NCBI GenBank assembly: GCA_019694435.1
Contig: JAIBBZ010000047.1
Location: forward strand, 1-33,594
Source of the DNA: Pirellulales bacterium
Lineage (GTDB): Bacteria > Planctomycetota > Planctomycetia > Pirellulales > JAEUIK01
Length of the DNA stretch: 33,594 bases
Reading direction: 5' to 3'
Positions 19,231-27,207 of the stretch are shown piece by piece; the stretch's first letter is position 1; every line of letters starts with the position of its first letter. The notes beneath the pieces are model-generated. The model made no database searches, was not told where the DNA came from, and worked only from the letters and a program-made list of their open reading frames with translations. Position numbers and translations under genes: made by a program.

Positions 19231-22200
19231 ATGATGCATCGGCACGTAAGCGGAAAAGACGTGCAGTCCTTGGTCGAAGCCGTGCTCGAGCGCGTCCGTG
19301 TCCGCGCGCCGGCCCCTGGAGCCACCTACCGGCTCCAATTTCATCATGGCATGGACTTTCGTCGGGCGGCGTCGTTGGTGAGCTATCTGCGCGATCTCGG
19401 CATCACGCACATCTACGCTTCCCCTTTGCTTCAGGCCCGGCCCGGCACCGCGCATGGTTACGACTTGTGCGACTTCAGCCGATTCGACGAGTCGCTGGGT
19501 GGCGATGCGGATTTTCTGCAGTTCGCCCGGACGGTGCGCGGCGCGGGCATGTATCTGATCCTCGATCTGGTGCCAAACCATATGGCCGCCAACTGGGCGA
19601 ACGCCTGGTGGCGCGACGTGCTCGAAAACGGCCCCAATTCACCACACGCGCAATATTTCGACATCGACTGGGAGCCCGCCAAGCCGGAAATTCGCAACCG
19701 GGTACTGTTGCCCGTGTTGGGCAGGCAGTATGGCGACGTGCTCGACAACGGTGAGCTGCAGATCGAGCATTCGGACGGCGAGTTCCGCCTGACGTACTTC
19801 GACCATCGGTTTCCGCTGGGCCCCAAGACCACGATCCCGCTGTTGTCGCGCAATCTCGACCGCCTGCTACAGTCGGCCGGCGAGAACAACGAGCACGTGG
19901 TCGAATTGCAAAGCATTCTCACGGCGCTGGAGCATCTACCGGCCCAGACCGACATCGCGCCCGAGGCCGTCGCCGAGCGCCAGCGTGAAAAAGAGGTCAT
20001 CAAGCGGCGTTTGCGAGACTTGGAGGCGGCCAGTCCAGCTGTTGCAGAGCTGATCCGGTCCAACGTCGAGCATGTCAACCAGGCCGGCGAGGGACCGGAG
20101 CGTTACGGACTGCTCGACGCGATGCTCAATGAACAGCCCTATCGTCTCTCGCATTGGCGCACGGCGGCCGATGAAATCAATTACCGCCGCTTTTTCGACG
20201 TCAACGAACTGGCGGCACTGTGCATGGAACGGCCTGCGGTGTTTTACCAAGCACACCGCCGTGTGATGTCGGAGCTGTCCGAGGGCCACGTCCAGGGCCT
20301 TCGCATCGATCACGTCGACGGTCTCTATGCGCCGGAGATCTACCTGTGGCGCCTGCAGTGGTCCTATTTGGCGCGGTTGCTCGAGGCGGAATTCCAGCGC
20401 CAGTCCCCGATGCAGCCAGCGGACCATGCCGAAGCCCTGGAGACCGCCGCCCTGCGGACGGAGTTACTGGTTCAGGCTCTGCTGTCACTCTGCACGCGTC
20501 TCGAAATTCGGACTCCAGACCCGGACGACCTGGCAGCCGTGTTCGGAGATACGGTCACGCTCGAGGTGTTGACCTCGACGACGCACCTGGCCACGTTGCG
20601 CACAACCGACTGCCCGCTTCCCGTGTGGGTCGAAAAGATCTTGGGGCCTCGCGAAATCCTGCCGGAAACCTGGCCGATCTCAGGCACCACGGGCTACGAC
20701 TTTGTGCAGCAGTGTACGGGCCTGTTCCTCGACGCTGGCGGCTGGAGCGCCCTGAACCAGGCGTTCCGTCGCTGGACCGACGACCCGCGCACATTCGAGC
20801 GCGTCGCTCGCGATTCGAAGGCCCTGATCCTGCGCGTGGCGATGGCCAGTGAGCTGCAGATGCTGGCGCAACGTCTGGATCGCATCTCCGAGCAACACCG
20901 GCATACCCGCGATTTTACGCTGAACATGCTGCGCTATGCCCTGCGTGAGATCCTGATCGGTTTTCCCGTGTATCGGATTTACCCCGGTGCGGCCGGCGCT
21001 TCGCAGCGCGATCACAAGACCGTGAATACGGCCATCGCAACGGCGCGCCGGCGCAATCCCGCGATGGATGCCACAGTGTTCGAGTTCGCGCGCGAAGTAT
21101 TGCTGCTGCAGAATCTGGCGAGCTTTACCGACGAGCAGCGCCGCGAGCGCGAGTTGTTCGCCGGGCGCTTCCAGCAGGTTACCAGTCCGGTGATGGCCAA
21201 AGGCGTCGAGGACACCGCCTTCTACGTGCATGTGCCGCTGGCCGCCGTCAATGAAGTTGGCACCGACCCGCATGACGCGGTCGTTACTACGGCGCAGTTT
21301 CACGAAGCCAACGTGCGCCGCCAGCTCGAGCACCCCGGGGCCATGTTGGCCAGCTCGACGCACGATTCGAAGCGGAGCGAGGACGTGCGGGCACGGCTCC
21401 AGCTGTTGGCCGAGATGCCCCAACTGTGGCGCAAGCGAGTCCAGCGTTGGTTCCGCCTCAACCGACGCCACTGCGTCGATATCGACGGCCAGTGGGCACC
21501 AAGTGCGACCGACGAATATCTGTACTACCAGAGCCTGCTGGGCATCTTGCCGCTCGGCCGTCTCCAGGCGACAGACTGGCGCGATTTGAGCGCGCGGCTC
21601 CAGCGTTACATGGAAAAGGCCACTCACGAGGCCAAGCAGCACACCAGTTGGATCAATCCCGACGAACGCTACGACCGTGCCGTGCGCGAATTTGTCGTGC
21701 GTACGCTCACGCCGGGTTCCCGAAACGCGTTCCTCGCCGACGTGACAGCTTTTCAAACGTTGCTGGCCCCCTGGGGTATTTACAACTCGATCAGCCAACT
21801 CGTCCTCAAGGCCACCACCTCAGGGTTTCCTGATTTCTATCAGGGACAAGAGTGCTGGGACTTCAGCCTGGTCGATCCGGACAATCGGCGGTCGGTCGAC
21901 TTCGATTACCGTGCAGGGCTGTTGCGAGAGCTGCAATCGGCAAGCGACAGCGCCCCGGGCCTTTCCGCGCTAGCGCAACGCTTGTTCGAAGCACCCACCG
22001 ACGACCGGCTGAAGCTGTTCGTCGTGTGGCGGCTGTTGGCGTTGCGCCGCTCGAATGCTGAATTGTTCCAGCGCGGAGCATATTTGCCGCTGCTGGTCGA
22101 GGGGGCGGCCGCCGAGCATGTCGTGGCGTTTGCCCGGCGCTTGGACGACCAGCTTGTGACGGTCGTCGTCCCACGACTGTTGTTGCGCCGAGCGTTGAGT

Positions 22201-22437
22201 CTGAACCAGGACGCCATTGCCGCGCCACAAGCGCCAAGATCCGCAGCATTCTGGGGCGACACGGTAATCGACTGCGCGCCGCTGGAATGTTCGGGCCAGC
22301 GCCCCGGCCGATGCGCGTTGTCTGGCGAGCGCGTGAACGTCGGCCAGCGGCTCCTCGTTGCCGAGTGCTTCCGCCGGTTTCCGGTTGCCGTGTGGTCGTT
22401 TCGCGCAGAGGCCGGCCCCGTTTCCGGGCACTCGTGA
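19231..22437 (+). CDS. treY: Malto-oligosyltrehalose synthase TreY
   Basis: TreY converts the reducing-end alpha-1,4 bond of a maltodextrin to an alpha-1,1 bond, the first step of the TreY-TreZ route. The 1068-residue GH13 protein shows ATYRLQFHHGMDF, GITHIYASPLLQARPGTAHG, LILDLVPNHMA, the nucleophile in GLRIDHVDGLYAPE (Asp360), the acid in VWVEKILGPREILPETW (Glu468) and ASSTHDSKRSEDVRAR (third acid, Asp712), with LVLKATTSGFPDFYQGQECW near the end. It is longer than the 700-800 residue enzymes of many bacteria but keeps all motifs. The ATG at 19231 has AAGG nine bases upstream; ATGs at 19198 and 19204 are in frame but lack such a site. It is divergent from malQ, and its stop lies one base from the treT stop on the other strand. 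Confidence 0.94.
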   Translation: MMHRHVSGKDVQSLVEAVLERVRVRAPAPGATYRLQFHHGMDFRRAASLVSYLRDLGITHIYASPLLQARPGTAHGYDLCDFSRFDESLGGDADFLQFARTVRGAGMYLILDLVPNHMAANWANAWWRDVLENGPNSPHAQYFDIDWEPAKPEIRNRVLLPVLGRQYGDVLDNGELQIEHSDGEFRLTYFDHRFPLGPKTTIPLLSRNLDRLLQSAGENNEHVVELQSILTALEHLPAQTDIAPEAVAERQREKEVIKRRLRDLEAASPAVAELIRSNVEHVNQAGEGPERYGLLDAMLNEQPYRLSHWRTAADEINYRRFFDVNELAALCMERPAVFYQAHRRVMSELSEGHVQGLRIDHVDGLYAPEIYLWRLQWSYLARLLEAEFQRQSPMQPADHAEALETAALRTELLVQALLSLCTRLEIRTPDPDDLAAVFGDTVTLEVLTSTTHLATLRTTDCPLPVWVEKILGPREILPETWPISGTTGYDFVQQCTGLFLDAGGWSALNQAFRRWTDDPRTFERVARDSKALILRVAMASELQMLAQRLDRISEQHRHTRDFTLNMLRYALREILIGFPVYRIYPGAAGASQRDHKTVNTAIATARRRNPAMDATVFEFAREVLLLQNLASFTDEQRRERELFAGRFQQVTSPVMAKGVEDTAFYVHVPLAAVNEVGTDPHDAVVTTAQFHEANVRRQLEHPGAMLASSTHDSKRSEDVRARLQLLAEMPQLWRKRVQRWFRLNRRHCVDIDGQWAPSATDEYLYYQSLLGILPLGRLQATDWRDLSARLQRYMEKATHEAKQHTSWINPDERYDRAVREFVVRTLTPGSRNAFLADVTAFQTLLAPWGIYNSISQLVLKATTSGFPDFYQGQECWDFSLVDPDNRRSVDFDYRAGLLRELQSASDSAPGLSALAQRLFEAPTDDRLKLFVVWRLLALRRSNAELFQRGAYLPLLVEGAAAEHVVAFARRLDDQLVTVVVPRLLLRRALSLNQDAIAAPQAPRSAAFWGDTVIDCAPLECSGQRPGRCALSGERVNVGQRLLVAECFRRFPVAVWSFRAEAGPVSGHS

Positions 22438-22438
22438 C

Positions 22439-23668
22439 CTAGGCTACGAGAGTATCGGTCGAGGGATTGTCGAGGCACAGCAACAGCGACAGGTAGTCGC
22501 GCAAATGCCGCGTGAGCAGGAAATGCTCGCGGACAAAGTCGTGGCCGGTCTGGCCCATGCGCTGCCGCTTATCGGCATAGCGGAGCAAGTAGCGAATCCG
22601 GTACGCAGCGCCCTCGGGGGAATGCACCAGGAAGCCCGTCTGGTAGTCGTGGACCTGCAAAGTGATGCCGCCACAGGCTCCGCCAATCACCGGACGGCTC
22701 TTCCAAAGGGCCTCGGTGACCGTCAGCCCAAACCCTTCTTTGAGCGATTTTTGCAGCACGATGATGGCCGATCGCTGCAGGGCGTTGATTTCCAAATGAG
22801 AATCGGGCGGCAAGGAAAGCACGTGCAAATCCGGGTCGTCGCCGGCAATCGCCAGCACTTCGGCCAGCACCTCTGCCCCCTCGGGATCGTCGTCCGCGGG
22901 CCCGCCCACGAGGGCCAATTGCAACTCGGGTTGAACGGCCTTGACCAGCCGATAGGCCTCGATCACTCCCAACGGGTCTTTGAACCGATCGAAGCGCGAG
23001 ACCTGCAATAGCAGCGGACGCTCGGGGTCAATGTTGAATTGCTGCAAGACGGCCAGCCGCTCTTGCTCGGAGATCACACGGTTCTTTTCCGCCAACGGAT
23101 CAATGGATGGAGGGCATAGGAACATCGGGCGACCGATGGGGCGAGTGAAGGCGGCCATCGAAAAGATCGTCGCCTGATAGTCCGGCACCGCGCCGGCGAG
23201 ATGCTGCCATACGCCGCGGTGGGGACGTGACGCGTCGATGTGGCACCGCCACAACCAGCGCCCCACCTGGCCGGCAGGCGTGAAACGCGGCAGGTAGATC
23301 GGTTGCGGGTCGTGAACGAAAACCACGTCGGCATGCAGGTCGAGCTGCTTGGCGTTGGCCTCGTTCAGTTCGAGATGGAGCTTGAAATCCTTGGGGCGCA
23401 AGGTCACCGGCAGCCCTTGCATGCCGTTGTGGAAGGCCTTCGTAACGCGGTAAAAGGCATCGTTCCCGCTGATGATTTCCCAAGCAGCTTCGATGCCCAA
23501 TTCGTCCATCAGCGGCACCATCCACGACAGGATCTCGGCCACGCCGCCGCCGGCACGCGTCGAGTTGACGTGCACGATGCGCTTTCCCTGCAGGTGCTCG
23601 GCCAGACGGCGCAGGCGATCGATTTCGGATCGTCCGACCACCTCGGCATAGCGTTCGAGCGTGCTCAT
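22439..23668 (-). CDS. treT: Trehalose synthase TreT (glycosyltransferring, GT4)
   Basis: TreT forms trehalose in one step from a nucleoside-diphosphate glucose and glucose (reversible in some archaea). The 409-residue GT4 protein has the TreT N-terminal signature GKRIVHVNSTRAGGGVAEIL (28-47), VTKAFHNGMQG, VVFVHDPQP and, in the C-terminal Rossmann domain, LQVSRFDRFKDP (221-232) and the E-x7-E motif EGFGLTVTE (311-319). The ATG at 23668 overlaps the stop of the upstream DUF5752 gene as ATGA, so the two are translationally coupled; an open extension upstream lies inside that gene and is not used. It gives the cell a trehalose route independent of glycogen. Donor choice (ADP- or UDP-glucose) cannot be read from the sequence. 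Confidence 0.93.
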   Translation of the reverse strand: MSTLERYAEVVGRSEIDRLRRLAEHLQGKRIVHVNSTRAGGGVAEILSWMVPLMDELGIEAAWEIISGNDAFYRVTKAFHNGMQGLPVTLRPKDFKLHLELNEANAKQLDLHADVVFVHDPQPIYLPRFTPAGQVGRWLWRCHIDASRPHRGVWQHLAGAVPDYQATIFSMAAFTRPIGRPMFLCPPSIDPLAEKNRVISEQERLAVLQQFNIDPERPLLLQVSRFDRFKDPLGVIEAYRLVKAVQPELQLALVGGPADDDPEGAEVLAEVLAIAGDDPDLHVLSLPPDSHLEINALQRSAIIVLQKSLKEGFGLTVTEALWKSRPVIGGACGGITLQVHDYQTGFLVHSPEGAAYRIRYLLRYADKRQRMGQTGHDFVREHFLLTRHLRDYLSLLLCLDNPSTDTLVA

Positions 23669-24348
23669 CGAATCAGTCCCACCAAGGCCGCCAGTTCGGG
23701 CACGGCGGCGCAAAGGATATCGAATAATTGGCGGCGGAGTTGATTGAGGTTGGAGAAATAGAAATCGATCGTGCGAATCTTGCGCACCAAGTCCTTGTCG
23801 GCATCCAGTCGCTCCAGCCAGGCCGAGATATCGTCGACACCCTGGCGCCGATGCGCCTCGTGCACGTGGTAGTACAGGGAACGTAGCGAGATTTTCGGAA
23901 GCGCCTCGGCAAACGCGGCCAGCGAACCAAACCGTTCGCCCGTGTCGAAGCAAATGATGCGCGACTCGATGATGTGCAACTCATGACCTGGTCGGCACCA
24001 GGGCACGCGCTCCAAGGCCCACAGGCGATTCTCCACCGTATCGACTAACGCGTGGCGCAATTCGTCGACCGTCGGCAGCGCATAGGGGTTGATCAGTCCG
24101 AGTTCTTCAGCGAGTTCACGGTCGCCTAGGGCGTCCCAGCACCAACGAGCCAGGTCATTGGGGAACTCGTAAAGATCGAAGTAGTTCTCCAGCGCGCAGC
24201 GCATCATGTGATGCCGCAGCACGGCATCGGGCGCGTCGCGCAAGGTCTCGAGAAGTTCGCGAAGATTGGTGCACGAACGGCCCGTCGCCAACCGGGCCAG
24301 GCTACAGTCGTGCAAGGCAAAGTCCTGTTCCGACACAGGTGACCTCAT
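23665..24348 (-). CDS. DUF5752-family protein, translationally coupled to treT
   Basis: I recognise this 227-residue soluble protein as DUF5752, a family of unknown function often found next to trehalose or glycogen enzymes. It contains an internal duplication: residues 44-105 (LRHHMMRC, then NDLARWCWDALGDREL and DELRHALVD) and 158-212 (LYYHVHEA, then DDISAWLERLDADKDL and NQLRRQLFD) share the pattern H, D-x-x-W, a D/N-x-Y/F motif and L-R. The middle strand-rich part (GHELHIIESRIICFDT) separates them. Its stop overlaps the treT start by four bases, which points to a partner or regulator of TreT; that is inference. The ATG at 24348 lacks a Shine-Dalgarno site; a GTG at 24336 has GAGG six bases upstream and may be the true start. 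Confidence 0.82.
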   Translation of the reverse strand: MRSPVSEQDFALHDCSLARLATGRSCTNLRELLETLRDAPDAVLRHHMMRCALENYFDLYEFPNDLARWCWDALGDRELAEELGLINPYALPTVDELRHALVDTVENRLWALERVPWCRPGHELHIIESRIICFDTGERFGSLAAFAEALPKISLRSLYYHVHEAHRRQGVDDISAWLERLDADKDLVRKIRTIDFYFSNLNQLRRQLFDILCAAVPELAALVGLIR

Positions 24349-24694
24349 GAAGCGGAATTGAATTCACCGTAAGCCACAGCGAACCATGCGCGACGCGCGG
24401 CCCTAGGCCCGCGCGTACATATCGCGTTCCACGGTGACTCCTGCCGCGCTCGCGTGGGCTTGAATGGCTTCGAGGCAACCAAGGTGGTCGCCAGGGCGAC
24501 GAACGAGTCGCGGATTGGCCGTCTCCCACGATTGTTGGCTTTTCTGTGATTAGGAGCAAGCCGCTGCAAGTCCCTCGTTGGACAAGCGTATACCGCGATG
24601 CCTCCTGGCCAGCGCCCCCCCCTCGAACAATTCGCGACGCAAGGTTACAAACCCGGCTGCGTGCTTCGTCACAGTTCCAGTCATCGGAGGTGTC
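24349..24694. other. Divergent intergenic region between DUF5752-treT and the TMEM175-like gene
   Basis: These 346 bases hold no convincing gene. They contain the 24-base palindrome at 24393-24416 and, at the right end, the ribosome-binding site GGAGG (24686-24690) of the channel gene. No clear promoter hexamers were found. Confidence 0.55.
24393..24416. repeat. 24-base GC-rich palindrome upstream of DUF5752-treT
   Basis: ACGCGCGG (24393-24400) and CCGCGCGT (24409-24416) are perfect inverted arms around CCCTAGGC, which itself holds the palindrome CCTAGG. In total 22 of 24 positions are symmetric. It lies 45-68 bases before the DUF5752 ATG and could be an operator or hairpin. There is no T-run. 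Confidence 0.65.
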
Positions 24695-25336
24695 ATGTTC
24701 AAGCCAGATCGCTTGATCACGTTGTGCGATGGCGTCGTGGCGATCGCTATCACCCTGCTCGTGTTGGGGCTCGAAGTGCCCTCGGCTCACAAGGTGACCG
24801 ACAAAGAGCTGAGCGAATATCTCGTGGAGATGCGGTATCCGTTGCTCGCCTACGCGGTCAGCTTCGTGCTGATCGGCACCTATTGGCTGCAGCACTATGT
24901 GCTGTGCCACTACGTCGAGCGCGTCGACCGCGGCTTCATCGCCGTCAACGGCTTGTTTCTGCTGTGCGTCTCCTTCGTCCCGTTCCCCACGGGACTGCAG
25001 GCGACCTATCGTCACGACAAGCTGGCAATGCTCTTGTACGGAGCGACCCAGGCGCTGTGCGGGCTTTCGCTACTGGCCATCTGGCTCTACGCGACGACGC
25101 GCCAGCGGCTCGTGTCGCCGGACATTTCGCCGGCCGTCGTGCGGAGCATCACCCGGAGGATCCTGATTACACCCCTGGTGAGCCTGATCGCCATCGCGTG
25201 TTTACCCATCTCGATGGACGTGAGCCGGTTGTTGTTTCTGGCCATCCCCTTCGCTCAGTTCTCCCATCGCGCAGCCGACGATGGCTGGGCGCAACCTGGC
25301 GATGTTGCGGCATCGCCAACCCGGGACGTCACCTGA
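24695..25336 (+). CDS. TMEM175-family (DUF1211) putative potassium channel subunit
   Basis: This 213-residue membrane protein matches the bacterial TMEM175/DUF1211 family, six-span subunits that form potassium-selective channels as tetramers. Span 1 is RLITLCDGVVAIAITLLVLG; further spans are LAYAVSFVLIGTYWLQHYVL, GFIAVNGLFLLCVSFVPFPT, MLLYGATQALCGLSLLAIWL, ILITPLVSLIAIACLPISM and VSRLLFLAIPFAQF. The family hallmark FSD at the start of span 1 is LCD here, so the aspartate is kept but two residues differ. The ATG at 24695 has GGAGG four bases upstream; an open extension from 24578 has no support. The family call is solid, channel function is inferred from relatives. Confidence 0.87.
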   Translation: MFKPDRLITLCDGVVAIAITLLVLGLEVPSAHKVTDKELSEYLVEMRYPLLAYAVSFVLIGTYWLQHYVLCHYVERVDRGFIAVNGLFLLCVSFVPFPTGLQATYRHDKLAMLLYGATQALCGLSLLAIWLYATTRQRLVSPDISPAVVRSITRRILITPLVSLIAIACLPISMDVSRLLFLAIPFAQFSHRAADDGWAQPGDVAASPTRDVT

Positions 25337-25445
25337 CCCCGCCGCAAATGTCGAGCTCGTGCCAGCAGTGCCAGCGGGTCGCGGCGCGCCCCTCCGGAGG
25401 GCATTTCTGAGCCCCCAGGCCGGCGGGTGGGCAATTTTTTCTCGA

Positions 25446-25473
25446 TTGACATATCGAGATATGACGATATATT
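25446..25473 (+). promoter_or_regulatory. Sigma70-type promoter of the arsR-like gene
   Basis: TTGACA (25446-25451) and TATATT (25468-25473) are separated by 16 bases, a near-consensus vegetative promoter. The AT-rich stretch stands out from the GC-rich surroundings. The Shine-Dalgarno AAGGAG (25480-25485) and the ATG at 25492 follow at once. The palindromic operator fills the spacer. Confidence 0.8.
25451..25470. promoter_or_regulatory. Operator-like palindrome between -35 and -10 of the arsR-like gene
   Basis: ATATCG and CGATAT form perfect inverted arms around an eight-base centre (AGATATGA). The position between the promoter hexamers is typical of an ArsR-family autorepression site. A related site lies before the rhodanese gene. 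Binding by the adjacent regulator is inferred. Confidence 0.7.
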
Positions 25474-25491
25474 TGAGTGAAGGAGTTTCCC

Positions 25492-25815
25492 ATGGCGATT
25501 CAGAAGACCAAAAAGCAGGCTGCCGCGGAATTGAGCGTCGACGCCTGGATGCAGGCGGCCGAGTGTCTCAAGACGCTGGCCCATCCCCATCGGCTGCGGA
25601 TGGTGCAAATGTTGCTGCGCAACGCCTACACCGTGGGCGAACTGGCCGAGGCTTGCGGGATCACCAGCCCGATGGCCTCCGAGCACCTGAGGCTGATGCA
25701 GCGTTGCGGCCTGCTCGACTCGCGCAAGGAACAGCGTTTCGTCTATTACCGCATTGTCGAGCCACACCTCGGCGAACTGATGAGTTGCATCGAGGGGCGA
25801 TTTGGCAAGGGTTGA
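25492..25815 (+). CDS. ArsR-family winged-helix repressor (YgaV/BigR-like context)
   Basis: This 107-residue ArsR/SmtB-family regulator shows CLKTLAHPHRLRMVQMLL, the helix-turn-helix TVGELAEACGITSPMASEHL (about 47-66), LRLMQRCGLLDSRKEQ and the wing RFVYYRIV. Cysteines are at residues 25, 55, 72 and 99. BigR/SqrR-type persulfide sensors use two cysteines, but at positions (helix 2 and C-terminus) that match only partly here, so thiol sensing is possible rather than shown. There is no ELCVCDL-type arsenic motif. The ATG at 25492 has AAGGAG six bases upstream and its own promoter with a palindromic operator. The next gene is a membrane rhodanese, as in E. coli ygaV-ygaP, which suggests control of sulfide or persulfide stress. 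Confidence 0.9.
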   Translation: MAIQKTKKQAAAELSVDAWMQAAECLKTLAHPHRLRMVQMLLRNAYTVGELAEACGITSPMASEHLRLMQRCGLLDSRKEQRFVYYRIVEPHLGELMSCIEGRFGKG

Positions 25816-25841
25816 GCCGCCTCTCTTTTTTCCCTTATATG

Positions 25842-25858
25842 TCGTTATGTATCGATAT
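25842..25858. promoter_or_regulatory. Second operator-like site upstream of the rhodanese gene
   Basis: These 17 bases (TCGTTATGTATCGATAT) match the reverse complement of 25451-25467 at 14 of 17 positions. The site lies in an AT-rich pocket between the arsR-like stop and the rhodanese start. A further inverted pair TGTCG/CGACA (25840-25844, 25861-25865) surrounds it. It is probably a second binding site of the same repressor. Confidence 0.55.
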
Positions 25859-25900
25859 TGCGACACATACACCGAGTGACGTCAGACGAGGAGCTTTGAA

Positions 25901-26464
25901 ATGGAAGCGACCATCACCCCCCAGGATCTGGCGAATTTGCGCGAGCGCGATGCGTCACTGACCTTGATCGACGTGCGGACCCCGCCGGAGTTCGACGCCA
26001 TGCACGTGCCCTGGGCCAAAAACGTACCGCTCGACCAGTTGACCCTCGAGGCGTTGCGCGCCGCCGGCTGCACGACCCAGCACACGCTCTATGTCATCTG
26101 TCGCTCCGGCAGCCGAGGCAAGCAGGCGTGTCAGCGACTCGCAAGTTTCGGCTGCGCACAGGTCGTCAACGTGGCGGGCGGCACGCTCGCCTGGGATGCG
26201 GCCGGATTACCGCTCGATCGCGGCCTGCCGTCCATGCCGCTCGATCGGCAAGTGCGCGTGGTGATCGGTTCCTTGGTCGTGTTCGGCGCCGTGTTGGCCT
26301 TGGCCGTCGATGTGCGGTGGAGCTGGCTGGCTGCGGCCATGGGCGCCGGGCTCATCTATGCCGGACTGACGGACGATTGCCCGATGGCCAATCTGGTGGC
26401 AAAAATGCCCTGGAACCGTGGCCAACGTGCGACCGGCGAGGGGCCGCGCTGCACGACGGGTTAA
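25901..26464 (+). CDS. Membrane-anchored rhodanese (YgaP-like, rhodanese + DUF2892)
   Basis: This 187-residue protein joins an N-terminal rhodanese domain (residues 1-110) to a C-terminal DUF2892 membrane unit (about 115-172), the architecture of E. coli YgaP. The rhodanese part shows LTLIDVRTPPEFDAMHVP and the active-site loop VICRSGSRG with catalytic Cys67, then VVNVAGGTLAWDAAGLP. The membrane part has two spans (VVIGSLVVFGAVLALAV and WLAAAMGAGLIYAGL) and the typical ending CPMANLVAKMPWN. It is expected to carry persulfide sulfur at the inner face of the membrane. GAGGAG lies seven bases before the ATG. It follows the ArsR-like repressor by 85 bases with an operator-like site between them. 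Confidence 0.93.
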   Translation: MEATITPQDLANLRERDASLTLIDVRTPPEFDAMHVPWAKNVPLDQLTLEALRAAGCTTQHTLYVICRSGSRGKQACQRLASFGCAQVVNVAGGTLAWDAAGLPLDRGLPSMPLDRQVRVVIGSLVVFGAVLALAVDVRWSWLAAAMGAGLIYAGLTDDCPMANLVAKMPWNRGQRATGEGPRCTTG

Positions 26465-26529
26465 GGGGCCTACCGCCCGAGCGTGCTGACGTTGCTTCAA
26501 GCGTGATCGCATCGCGAGGACATCCAGTC

Positions 26530-27207
26530 ATGCAAGCGCCCGACCTCGAATCCCGTATCGCCCGGCGACTGCAAGAACACGCCGCCCAGCAGCAGCAGCG
26601 CCGGCAGGACGCCGCCGCCGAGTGCCGCGAGCGACAGCTGCAGCGCCAACGGTTCCAACGTCTAGGGCAGAAGTTGCTGGGCGACTTGATTGTCCCGCGC
26701 TTGCACCAGCTCGAACGTCATTTCGAAAACGCTACGGTGCAGACGAACGCCGGCGCCGATTTGATCCAGGCCGAATGCCGGTTCCAACACTCGGAGCGGT
26801 TTCCAGCCACCGCGCGACTGACTTTTGCTTGCCATCCCGATACGTCGATGACCCATTGGACGTTGACCTACGACCTCGATGTATTGCCGCTGTTTCTGTC
26901 ATTCGTTCGCCACGACGAGCGCGTGGTCGACCTGGAGGCTCTCGATGCCGAGGATCTAGGACAATGGCTGAACGACAAGATCATGCATTGCGTCGATGTG
27001 TGCTTGCAGGTCGAGGCGAACGACCGGTATTCCGTGGGCGAACTGGTGATCGATCCCGTCTGTGGCACGCGATTCGATCGGCGATTGGCCGCCGCGACCT
27101 GCGAACTCCACGGTGCGACGTATTACTTCGTGTCGGAAAGTAACTGCCGGAGCTTCACCGAGACACCGGAGCGATACCAACCGCTTGCCAAGGGGGGCAG
27201 GTCATGA
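26530..27207 (+). CDS. YHS-domain protein with an N-terminal domain of unknown function
   Basis: This is a 225-residue soluble protein. The C-terminal 50 residues are a YHS domain: LVIDPVCGTRFDRRLAA with Cys178, then HGATYYFVSESNCRSF with Cys206 and TPERYQ. YHS domains are small, probably metal-binding units found in metal-transport and oxidative-stress proteins. Residues 1-50 are highly charged and Gln-rich, likely a coiled coil. Residues 50-165 form an alpha/beta-looking part that I do not recognise. The ATG at 26530 has CGAGGA about nine bases upstream. Its stop overlaps the next start as ATGA, coupling it to the RND adaptor, which suggests a metal- or sulfur-related accessory role; that is inference. 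Confidence 0.82.
   Translation: MQAPDLESRIARRLQEHAAQQQQRRQDAAAECRERQLQRQRFQRLGQKLLGDLIVPRLHQLERHFENATVQTNAGADLIQAECRFQHSERFPATARLTFACHPDTSMTHWTLTYDLDVLPLFLSFVRHDERVVDLEALDAEDLGQWLNDKIMHCVDVCLQVEANDRYSVGELVIDPVCGTRFDRRLAAATCELHGATYYFVSESNCRSFTETPERYQPLAKGGRS

Noticed and set aside
20680..21798. Open frame of 372 codons on the minus strand inside treY
   Set aside because: It lies fully opposite conserved TreY sequence and shows no recognisable domain or ribosome-binding site.
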